A stretch of 64,000 nucleotides of DNA from Parascedosporium putredinis (lineage: Eukaryota > Ascomycota > Sordariomycetes > Microascales > Microascaceae): positions 992,001 to 1,056,000 of the forward strand of contig CASHTG010000002.1 in NCBI GenBank assembly GCA_949357655.1, read 5' to 3'. Below, piece after piece: positions 12,355 to 22,275 of this stretch (position 1 is the stretch's first letter; each line of letters opens with the position of its first letter). Position numbers and translations under genes: made by a program. The notes beneath the pieces are model-generated. The model saw only the letters and a program-made list of their open reading frames with translations. It was not told where the DNA came from and ran no database searches.

Positions 12355-12532
12355 TGCGTAAGCCTTATGTTAGGGTCTAACCTATCCCACAAGATAGAGG
12401 CAGCCTAACCCCGCCGCCCACCAGAATCACGTCTCCTGCCATGAGCAGCTTCGTTACGCCCTTTGACTTATAGATAAGCAAAGTTACAGCAGCTATCAAC
12501 TCATGCTAAGCTGTTATCATCAGTGTTATACT

Positions 12533-13111
12533 GTAAGAACCCTCGTGGGCAAGTACGCCATAAGGAGCACATGAGCCACGGCAAGCCACGGCGTAGCTGC
12601 CGGGGATCAACCGGAGACCCACCAGCAGGAAGATCACTCTGCTGATTAAGCGAGGTGTACCGAGGTCCTCTAGATCACCACCGGCCACGCGAAGGTGTAA
12701 GAGGTTGCACTCGGAAGCACACTTCAGCGGAGGGCATAGGTCATGGTAGGTATGGGGAGCGTTAGGAGTGTGTTCGCAGAATCGTGAGTTCGACTTCAGC
12801 TTGCAGAGCCTTCCTTTCTTCTCTCTGGCTCTGCGCTTTCGTCTCCTTTTATAATTAAGATTTCTACCCTCGCCATCCTATTAAGCTGACCTGTCTCCGA
12901 GCCTATCCTAGCCCCTCTACAGAGCTCTTTCTCTTTACCTTATAGCTTATTATCGCTTAATCCTTCCTTTAGCCGAGGTGTGGTCTAGTCTTCTAGAGTA
13001 TATTCTTTAAAAAGTCCTAAGTTACCTCTTGTCGATGGACCCTCTTATAATTTCAGACCGAATTGATTATATTGTGCACCTTACACAGGCTGCCCTAAAG
13101 GACCCTCAACA
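12533..13111. mobile_element. Possible solo LTR (TGT…ACA ends)
   Basis: This 579-bp segment begins TGTAAGAACCCTC and ends GACCCTCAACA, giving the TG…CA termini expected of an LTR. It lies in AT-rich repeat-like DNA and contains a TATA-like tttataattaag stretch and pyrimidine-rich tracts. I see no matching 5-bp target duplication (flanks tatac and ttagt), no second copy and no gag or pol remnant. The call is tentative. Confidence 0.3.
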
Positions 13112-14387
13112 TTAGTAGATGTAGTTTTTCTTGTCCGTCAACGATCATGCTGAGACCATCTGTGGCATGGTCTTGAGGCACTGGTCTGTGCTTGTCCAAG
13201 TCTTCCAAGTCTGGTCATAGTCTTGACCGAGAGAGCCCCACTCGTACAACGACGATGTCCAATCCGAGGACGAGCCGGGTTTCAAGAATGAGTGCCTCGA
13301 TCACGAGTCATCCATGAGTCTCTTTCGAGGCCCCTGAAGGCCCGGGACTAAGAAAAAGAGGCTTCACGATAACCACCAAAAAAGCCCAAGGGCCACGTTG
13401 ATCGGTATGACTAAGCCACTTTTTCGAGGAGAATCGTTCCCTCCTTTTCTGGCGCGTTTAGCATTTCTAGTCTGCTGAGGCCTCGTGCCATTGCCAAATC
13501 ACCCAAATGTCATACACATGGGTTGTTTCATTGGCTCAGAGCAGCAGTTTGCCCGTCCGGCCCTCTCCTAGAGTTCAACACCCATTGCTTCGACCTGCAG
13601 CCGGTTTCCCTGCGCCGTCGACACCATCTCACCATCATCGATTGCGTCACACGCCCAGGGTCGACCTGGGAAGTTCCGCACCAAAGAGTGGCCTAGGTTC
13701 CAGCGACTTTTCGTTGTTTCTCTGTGCTGCCCCACGGGCAACGCAATGGCTCTAGCTCGCTAGATCCTCCCCCGTCCAAGGTTGCCGTGTATCGCCAAAA
13801 GCTGCTAGCTCCCCATTGCGTGACCACCCAATGCGTGCTATCGGCAGCCGAGAGAAACCTGTGCGTCCCACCCAAATCCTCTTATCTGACCAAGTACTCC
13901 ACCATCCCCACGCCTCAAGATTCCGAGCTAAGGCTAACGAGAGAGAAAAAAAGTGACAAGAGCGGTTTTTTCCTCTTTCTCATCCAATCCTGACAATCTA
14001 AAACTCGCTGCCCCCTAATTCCCGTCGTTTTACCGATCTTGTGCCCGCCCACAACGCACCCCACACCACCACCTCCGACCCGACACCCAATCGTTAACCA
14101 TTCCACCCACAACTTCTTCTGGGTATCCCTCCTCTCTAGGTCGCATTGCTCACGATACATGGAGCCACACTGCTAGCCTTGAACAAGCGAAGCAAAGAGG
14201 AGGGATCGCGAGCTCCCAGCTGAACCAAAGCACCCGCGCCCAAGGCAAAACCTACGCCCCAGCCGTGGAAGAGCACGAACTCGGCGACTACGTCGCCATC
14301 CGCGCCCGTCAAGACCGCCTTGAACGAATCGCAAGAACAACAACTAAACGAGAAGAAAAGATCCGGTGGCTGGACGCTCAAGACGAG

Positions 14388-17164
14388 ATGAAGTTCTCAC
14401 ATAGTATCCAGTTCAATGCGGTGCCAGACTGGAGTGCCCACTACCTCGCCTACAGTAATCTCAAGAAACTGTGAGTTGAAACACCTAGGGCCAGGATCGC
14501 GTCCCCCTCTCGTCCATTCCTCCACTTGTGGCGCCCCTCCCACTAACCTGCAAATTTCTTGCCCGCTGTAGGATCTACCAGCTCGAGAAGGATGTCCACG
14601 ATGCCGCCGCCGCCGCCGCCGCTACTGATGCCGAATCAAGACCCCTTGTCGGTGGGGCCGAAGACTCTGAAGCTCTCTTCCAGCGCGCCCTAGTACCCGA
14701 GCTCCGCAAGATGTCCTCCTTTTATGCCTCCAAAGAGGCTGAGCTCACAGAGGAAGTAGACAAGCTGCTCTGGGAGGTGGGCCAGTTCGATGTAAGCAGC
14801 GAGTCCGACAATACTCGCCGGTATAGCGTCCACAGCCAGGATTCAGACAACGCTGAGGACAGCGACGAGGAAGACGAAACGGCCGCCCTGACAAGGAGCG
14901 CCTCCGGCCGACGAAAGTCTGCGCACAGCATCCAGACGGGAGCCATGACGGGGTCCGCTGATTTCGGGAGGGCCCTTCGCCGGCAGCAGAGCACACTGGT
15001 GGATGACTTTGCCGAGCAGTCATTGGTTTTTCGACTGGCATCGTGTTAAAGAAGCGCGTCACCGCCCTGTACGTTCAGCTGTGCGAGCTCAAATCGTATA
15101 TCCAACTCAACAAGACAGGTTTCGGCAAGATCCTCAAGAAATTTGACAAGATCCTACACAAAGAGCTACGCACCCGTTTCATGGAAGAATCCGTTCTCCA
15201 CGCGTACCCGTTCAAGCCGGAGACCCTTCGGGCCCTAGAAGGAAGGATTGAAAGATGGAGCAGGCGTACGCCGGCATCGCCACCCACGGCGATCTTGCCG
15301 TGGCGAAGAAGGAGCTCCGCGGCCACCTCAGGGAGCATGTCGTCTGGGAACGTAATACGGTCTGGCGAGACATGATTGGCCTCGAGCGTAGGGCAGAAGC
15401 TGCCCGCCTTGGAAGGGTTATCCTCGGGACCGAGCATGACGCCGTTCTCCAGGGCGATGACGACAAGCTTCCGGCGATTAAAGAGGTGTCGACTCCGTTT
15501 GGTCACATCTGGCTTCCCGTGTGGCTGGCGAATAGCGCTATGCTAACGCTTCTGGCCATCATTGGCATTTTCTTTGCCGTCTTGATGCTACCCATCATGG
15601 AGAAGCCCGAGCAGCAAAACTGCTTGGCTCTGCTGGTTTTTGTCAGTTTGCTTTGGGCCACCGAGGTATGTTTTGCATCCACAATATCTTCTCGTGGGAC
15701 TTGTTGGTCGAGCTAGGAAACTAACACGAGTTCTTTCAACAGGCGATTCCCCTCTTCGTCACCTCGCTCATCATCCCATTCCTCTGTGTCGTGCTACGCG
15801 TCGCGCACTCCGAGACCCCCGAAGGAGCGTCTCGACTCCAAGGCCGCTGCCAAGTACATCTTTGCGGCCATGTGGACGCCCGTCATCATGCTCCTGCTCG
15901 GTGGTTTTACTCTCGCCGCAGCCTTGTCCAAGTGCAGGATCGACAAGTACCTCGCGACCTTTGTGCTCAGCAAGGCCGGGACGACACCTCGAGTAGTTTT
16001 GCTCGCTGTCATGTTCGTGGCCGCCTTCGCCAGCATGCTCATTAGCAACGTCGCCGCCCCGGTCTTGTGTTTCTCTATTGTTGAGGTATATCCCCCAGAT
16101 CTCTTTGCTGCCGCATGCCATGTTCGCCAGACTAATCCAAGTGCAAACTCTTTTTAGCCCATGTTGCGGACCCTCCTCCGATTCTGAGATGTCCAAGTCG
16201 GTCATTCTCGGAATCGCCCTTGCGTCCAATATCGGTGGCATGCTCTCGCCGATTGCCTCGCCTCAAAATGTCGTTGCGATGGGAATCATGAACCCGGCCC
16301 CGACCTGGCCCCAGTGGTTCTTCATTGTCATCCCGGTCGGTGTCGTGTCCATCTTTCTGATATGGCTTCTCCTGCTTCTCTTCTTCCGACCTGGCCGCGG
16401 TACGACGCTTGCGCCCATTCGCTCGATGAAGGAGACGTTTACCGGTGTGCAATGGTTTGTGTGCGTCGTCGCCGTCTCCACGATTGGTCTTTGGTGCGCT
16501 AGCAAGTCGCTTGAATCCACCTTTGGAGACATGGGCGTGATCGCCATCATTCCCATGGCGCTATTCTTTGGCAGTGGTGTCTTGACAAAGGAAGACTTCA
16601 ATAACTTCCCGTGGACCATCATCATTCTTGCCGCTGGCGGTCTATCTCTCGGGAAGGCTGTCGACTCTTCGGGTCTCCTTCATACCGTTGGCAGAATCGT
16701 AACGGCACATGTAGAGGGCATGAGCCTCTACTCTATCCTCGTCATTTTCTCCTGCCTCATCATCACCATTGCCACCTTTATCAGCCACACCGTTGCCGCC
16801 CTGATCCTCCTGCCGCTCGTTCATAGCGTCGGAGAGGGCATGGAGGTTCCCGCGCCGAATATTCTCGTCATGGCCGGTGTCCTCATGTGCAGCGCAGCCA
16901 TGGGTCTTCCTACCAGCGGATTCCCGAACATGAGTAAGTTTTCTGCCCCTAGTCATTCGCGCGCCCAACCAAGATAAACTAGAGCAACTGTTTTGCTAAC
17001 TTTTCCGCTTTTCAGCTGCTATCATGAAGGAGGACCCCACCGGCAGGAGGTACCTGACCGTCAAGCACTTCATCAGCGCCGGTATCCCCAGCAGTATCCT
17101 CACTCTTGCTGTTTCCGTCACGCTTGGCTACCTAGTCATGTCGGCTGTCCGCCTAGATCGATAA
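14388..17164 (+). CDS. SPX-domain low-affinity phosphate transporter (Pho87/Pho90/Pho91 type), frameshifted
   Basis: A membrane transporter for inorganic phosphate with an N-terminal SPX regulatory domain and a C-terminal DASS (divalent anion:Na+ symporter) domain, about 816 residues when the frame is followed. It starts MKFSHSIQFNAVPDWSAHYL, the canonical SPX start. The helix YIQLNKTGFGKILKKFDK carries the Lys cluster that binds inositol pyrophosphates, the phosphate-status signal. DASS hallmarks include MLISNVAAPVL and the duplicated block ISHTVAALILLP, then a final SGFPNM-TAI segment. Exons: 14388-14470, 14572-15665, 15743-16085, 16158-16933, 17016-17164. Frame breaks are at the T-run 15027-15031, A-run 15251-15253, C-run 15816-15820 (two bases) and near 16171-16180. 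An acidic Ser-rich linker interrupts the SPX domain, as in homologues. Plasma membrane versus vacuole cannot be decided. Confidence 0.92.
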
Positions 17165-17842
17165 ATGCGTGGACACTCAACAACGCCAATCCTCGTTTTC
17201 CCTCACCTTTAAACCCTCCAGAAAGCTTGTACAACAGTGAGGAACATGGACCTTGCAGAGTCTTTCCCCCTTGTTTTTCATTTTCATTTTTACCTTTATT
17301 TTACGTGCCTTGCGTTTCATGCTTGGACATCTACAGAGCGGGCGGACGGCAACGCATTCTGGGGAGTTATATAAAAGGACAACAATGCCTTGGTGAATTC
17401 TACTCTATGCATATTGATAGTCCTCGTTTGCCCAATTTATATCCGAATTTCTAGATGAATTTGCTTGCTTCATGATGCTGTCAATTTGCTTGATCGCTCT
17501 TTGTAGAAAGCACGGAAGGCACGTCTAGAACTCTTAGTCATCCCAATTCAATCAACGATGCATACGTAATGAGGACAGCAGCACATGAAGCTTGCTAGGG
17601 AGTCGCCCCTCTTCGAGGATGGAGGTCTAGGCTGCGAATTAAAAACACAGAGAACCCTCGAAACTATCCTCCCGATCCCGGACGTTGCGGGAAACGCGAC
17701 CTCAAAAATTGTTTGTCGAGTGTAGTGAAGGCTTCGGAACCCCACGTCCCGCATCCCTGGCTGTGGCGGACGAAACGGGCCAAGCAGCCCCTCTCCCCGG
17801 GCCTTTCCCAATCCTTGACTCTCGCCAGCTTTATCCTCTGCC
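17165..17842. other. Intergenic, no gene recognised
   Basis: This stretch holds the 3' flank of the phosphate transporter and the promoter of the BET4 homologue. No conserved reading frame or RNA gene was seen. Confidence 0.5.
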
Positions 17843-19466
17843 ATGGCTAGTGTAAGACACCACCACCTCTCTCCCACCCACGCAATTCCCGCCCGCCGCC
17901 CTCCGTCCTCTACGCCCGGAAGTGCTCCTCGTTCCCCGCCCGATACCCTCGAGCGGAGTGATGATGATGACGATTTGATATCGCGGGAGCGCAGCGTAGA
18001 GGAATTTCCCATACATTTCAATCAAGCAGCCTCGCTAACGTAAAGAGGGGGAAACACCCTCCCCATTTTTCGAAACAGCACGGCGTCGCGAGAACGAAGC
18101 AATACCGAACAGCAGAGCAACACGCGCAGGACCAGGTCCGGATTGAAAAATACCGGAGTCTCGAGGACACGATACGAGCACAGGTCAGCGACCGAAACTA
18201 CGGCGGGGCGACGTTTGAACTGTCGACGAGGTTGCTGCGCGCGAACCCCGAGTACTACACGATATGGAACGTCCGCAGGCGCTGCCTAACCTCTGGTATA
18301 TTCTCCGCATCGTCGGGTGGGCGCTCGCCCTCGAGGGCGTCGCCGAATTCTACAGCAGCGCCCACTGGCACACCCTCCTCCGCCGACTACTCTACCTCTT
18401 CCTCGATAAAGACCCCGCGACCCCCACCATGCCCGAAAATCTCGCAGAGTGGTACAATAGCTAGCGAGGGTGCGGCCGGTGGGCCGGCGTTATCGGGCGA
18501 GCTTGACGCATCAGACACGGCGGCGGATACCGCGGAGGAGGAGGAGGAGAAGACGAGGGCAGAGAAACAAGAGAACGATGTCGAGGTCGTCAGGGCGGAG
18601 CTCATGTTTACGGTTCCGCTGCTGATGGAGTTTCCCAAATGCTACTGGATCTGGAACCATCGGCTCTGGATCCTCAACCAGGCCATTGCGCTATTTCCGG
18701 TGCCGGTCGCCCGGCAGATATGGGAGCAGGAACTCGGTCTTACGAGCAAGATGCTGCACAAGGATAAGAGGAACTTCCACGCCTGGGGATACCGGAGGCA
18801 GGTCGTGCGGCAGCTGGAGGATCCCGCGCTGGCGGGGCAGAGCATGGTGGAGTCCGAATTCAAGTATACGCGCTCCATGATTGAGGGCGATTTGTCCAAT
18901 TTCTCGGCTTGGCATAACCGGAGCCAGCTTATTCCCCGGCTTCTTGACGAGCGGGGGCGGACCCTGCGGCGAGGACGAAGCTTCTAGAAGATGGTACGTG
19001 GCAGCCCCCCTAACAGGCCTCCTGTCCCCGTTTACTGGAATCTCACTAACCACTTTATATCCCTTGATTAGAACTCTCCCTCATTCAAGATGCGGTGAAT
19101 GTCGGGCCCGAGGACCAATCTCTATGGTACTACCACCAGTTCCTAATCCTCAACATCGTGTCCAGCGATGCGAAGACGAGCTTTGTTCCGCACCTCTCAG
19201 CTGCGGAGAGACTAGCGTACATTGACGCAGAGATTGAAAACATCAAGGACCTTCTCGAAGACTACCTAGATATCAAGTGGATCTACGAAGCGCTCCTCGA
19301 ATGCACACTGGCTAAAACCAGGGTTGAGAATGGGGATGATGGCACCTCGGCGGTTGCGGATGATGCCAAGGAGGACTTCCGGGGCTGGCTGGGCAAGCTC
19401 AAGGAGCTGGATCCGACGAGGCAGGGGAGATGGGTTGATGTGGAAGAGACGTGCGGATTGGTGTAA
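17843..19466 (+). CDS. BET4: Rab geranylgeranyltransferase (type II) alpha subunit
   Basis: The alpha subunit of the cytosolic enzyme that attaches geranylgeranyl groups to C-terminal cysteines of Rab GTPases, with a BET2-type beta subunit. The first exon is only nine bases (Met-Ala-Ser), followed by a 227-nt intron and then HGVARTKQYRTAEQ, giving the usual MASHGVAR start. Five PFTA repeats are visible: PEYYTIWNVRR, FPKCYWIWNHRLWIL, NFHAWGYRRQVV, NFSAWHNRSQLI and DQSLWYYHQFLI. A Pro/Ser/Glu-rich insert of about 90 residues separates the first two. Exons: 17843-17851, 18079-18993, 19072-19466. One base is lost in the G-run 18953-18957; following the frame gives 439 residues and places the second intron after the LLED codons. 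The gene is essential in yeast, so the frameshift is most likely a sequence error. Confidence 0.93.
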
Positions 19467-20234
19467 GAGGAGGGCGCTTCGGTGTACCATTTTTAGTTGA
19501 TTTCTCGGAGCATTTTTTCTTAGTACCCACATATATATATCTTGTCTTTAATCTCTGGACACGGTCTGTTGTCGGAAAGATTGGATGAGCCAGTACAGAA
19601 ACTCGCATCTTATCAATCGCTCACATGCCTTGTGCCGAATGCGCGCTCAGATGGGGCCACGGACAGATGCGGATCACACGAGAACGAATGAGCATGGGGA
19701 ATACCTCTTACATCACGTCCGTCCCGCGAGAATGGCACGCAGGCATGCAGGGATCGCTTCCACTTTCGCCCGTGCCTGTGGGAAACGGCGTTCCGATTTC
19801 GGTTGGAAGAATTTGTGTAAATTGGTGGAAAGTGACCGTATTATCTCTTGCTGAACGGTTTGGACCCAGAGGGCCCTCCTCAGGGACAATCGCGGGTTAA
19901 TGCCATGGCAATTAGAAAGAGGGAACCTCGGAGATACGATTAAATAAAAGAAGGTGACGAGATGGAAAATAAAAACGATTTGACTCCAGAAACGCCTCGC
20001 TTTCCTCCTGGGTATCTATCTCCAACCAGCTCAATTCCCAACTCCCACAATAAAGGTTTCCAAGTTCGACAGATACCCTCCCACGAATGATGGTAACAAA
20101 AGAAACAAAGTAAGATGGACCAAGATAGGCCCTATATCTAGGCCCTATATCTAGGCACATGATATGTGTATGAATGCAGCTTCAATAGGAACATGGTTCA
20201 TACTGAGCGAGCGAATTTGTGTGAGACGACCCCA
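19467..20234. other. Convergent intergenic region
   Basis: The 3' ends of BET4 and the phosphate symporter face each other across about 770 bases. A short tandem duplication of aggccctatatct lies at 20132-20157. No gene was recognised. Confidence 0.5.
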
Positions 20235-22275
20235 TCAAATATTCGTCGTCCAGTTCGGAGCGTTAAGGACAAGAGCCATCATGCTGCCCGATAAAAGGGC
20301 TGTCACAGGAAGAGTTATAATCCACCCAAAATAGATGAACGCCACGAGGCGGGGGTTGATGGACCTCCAGTCGCCATTGGCGAGGCCGACGCCTACTGTC
20401 GCCCCGCATATACATTGCGTCGTCTAAGAGATGGAAGATTAGCGGAGATGATCACGATTGGCAAGGGCGAGGAAGGGCGGAAGGGGAGAAAACACGGTAC
20501 GTACGGAAACAGGAAGAGCCAGTCTGGTAGCCATGAGCACGGTAATGGCACTCGCAAGTTCCATGCAGAACCCTCTTGAGGGTGATATTAAAGTGAGGCG
20601 GTTGCCCAGATTCCTCATCACATGGTACCCGTACGTCAGCAAGCCGAGGACGATGGCCCCGCCGCCCAGACAGAGGATCCATATGGGCACGCCGACCTGC
20701 GTGGGGACTTCCCCGTGCATCCAGACTTCGTAAGCGGTCGACAAGGGCGCGGCCGAGTTCGAGACATCGTTGGCGCCGTGCACGAAGCTGGCGGCCGCGG
20801 CCGTGAGGACCTGAAGGAAGCTGTAGGCGTGCTCGGCGCGGTTGTCGTAGCGCTTCGCTTTGGAGTGCATGGCCGCAATGTCCCATGTCAAGATGGAGTT
20901 GATCTTTGCAGGCGGATGACGTCCTGCTCCAGGCCCCGCAGGAGGACGCGGTTGACCTTCCAGAAAAACACTTTCGGGGTAGTCCAGTGCCCGGGCGGCC
21001 GCGGGGGTACCAGGCCGTTGGGGGCGTTTCGCACCGAGTGGAGGAGAAGGAAGACGGAGCGGCCGCGGTGATTGTGGGGGCGCGCGCGGAGGGGATGGCC
21101 TGCGCGGGAGGAGGCAGGATGAAGTCGTCGTCGTTCTCGAGGAATATCGGGGCCGAGCCGTCGGGGCTGCTTTGCACGGACTTGAGGAGGGTGTCGGAGG
21201 CGCGGACGTATTCGAGCTCTTCGGGGGTGAGGTGGCCTTGGTAGTAGTTTGTGATGATGACTTTTGAAGCCGGGGGCGTGGGTGGGGGCGCGGGTCGCGA
21301 GAGGAGGAAGGGGCCTTTCCAGGCCATGTACCATTTTAGGGGCCAGTCTTCGCACATGATGCGTCGCCAGAGGTAGGGTAGGAGGAAGAGAGAGACGCCG
21401 AGGGCGGCGGCGCCGGCGACGGAAAATACGAGGGCGATCATGAGGGTGGCGGAGGGTTCCTCGGCGACTTGGACTCCCTTCCAAGCTACCAGCACTATTG
21501 TCCAAAAACCAGTGTTAGAGAGTTGGCCAGTATGTTGGGGAAGGTATTGCGAATATGGCCGCAGAGGAAAGAAGAAAAAAATAACAACGGGGACGACTCA
21601 CTCGTCAAAGCACCCACGGTAAGGAAGCTGTATACCGGGATGGACCAAAGAGCATTTCTCACAGCGTGGTGTCTTGAAAGAACCGCCACCTTTGTAAATA
21701 AGAAGAGGAGGGCGCCCAAGCAACCCGCGATTCCGGGCGCGATGATCCAAGCAAGAAAGACTTGGGATACCCCATCCACGCCCCAGTTAATCTTGCCGAT
21801 CCCCACCGAGGCTGTGGCAGCGCCCACTAGCCCTCCGATCGTGGAATGCGTGGTGGAAACCGGAAGGCCGTAGCGAGTCGCGATGGTCAGGAAGATGGAC
21901 GAGCCAAAGACGGTGCACATCATGGCGAGGAGGAGAACCGAGGGGTGGTCGGCGTAGAGACTCGGGTCTATCACCTTTTTCCGGATCGTATCGGCCACGC
22001 GCGAACCGATGGAGACGGACCCGGAAAACTCGGTCACGGAGGCGATGAGCACGGCTTGCTTCATCGTGAGGCAGCGTGAGGAGATGGATGTTGCAAAGGA
22101 GTTGGCCACATCGTTGGCGCCTTGTGGTATGCCGTGTCAGCGCCGGAGCAACGAGGTATCTACTGTGATTGTATGAGAGAGAGAGGGGCACCAACTCACC
22201 AATGTTCCATGCGTCGAGAAAGGCAAAGATGACTGTGATTATGAAGATGTAGTTGTATTGCTCAAGGGCCGCCAT
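20235..22275 (-). CDS. Na+/phosphate symporter, PiT family (PHO-4/Pho89 type), frameshifted
   Basis: A plasma-membrane sodium-coupled phosphate importer, 587 residues when the frame is followed. Both halves carry the PiT signature: GANDVANSFAT after the first intron and GANDVSNSAAPL in the C-terminal half. Transmembrane blocks such as YGLPVSTTHSTIGGLVGAA are typical of the family. A long hydrophilic central loop (LTPEELEYVRASDTLL and a Pro/Ala-rich part) separates the halves, as in Neurospora PHO-4. Exons: 22200-22275, 21602-22120, 20517-21494, 20235-20423, all with GT-AG introns. One base is lost near 21041-21055 in a CT-rich stretch and one in the A-run at 20905-20907. In Neurospora the homologue is induced on phosphate starvation through NUC-1. 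I found no CACGTG element just upstream, so regulation here is not shown. Confidence 0.93.

Larger units (their letters stand above)
11786..14387. other. AT-rich island and promoter region of the SPX transporter
   Basis: The left part (to about 13.1 kb) is AT-rich with a diverged direct repeat and a candidate solo LTR listed separately. The right part (13.4-14.4 kb) is CT-rich and probably forms the promoter and 5' leader of the SPX transporter. Small open frames here, such as 13507-13755, show no conserved features. Confidence 0.5.

Noticed and set aside
12690..12830. Possible tRNA because of a GTTCGA-like T-loop near 12788
   Set aside because: No acceptor stem, D-arm or anticodon arm could be paired around it. 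No other tRNA candidate was found in the window.
13390..14387. NUC-1/Pho4 CACGTG sites upstream of the phosphate transporters
   Set aside because: Only a single CACGTT-type match near 13396, about 1 kb upstream of one gene, was noticed; not enough to call an operator.
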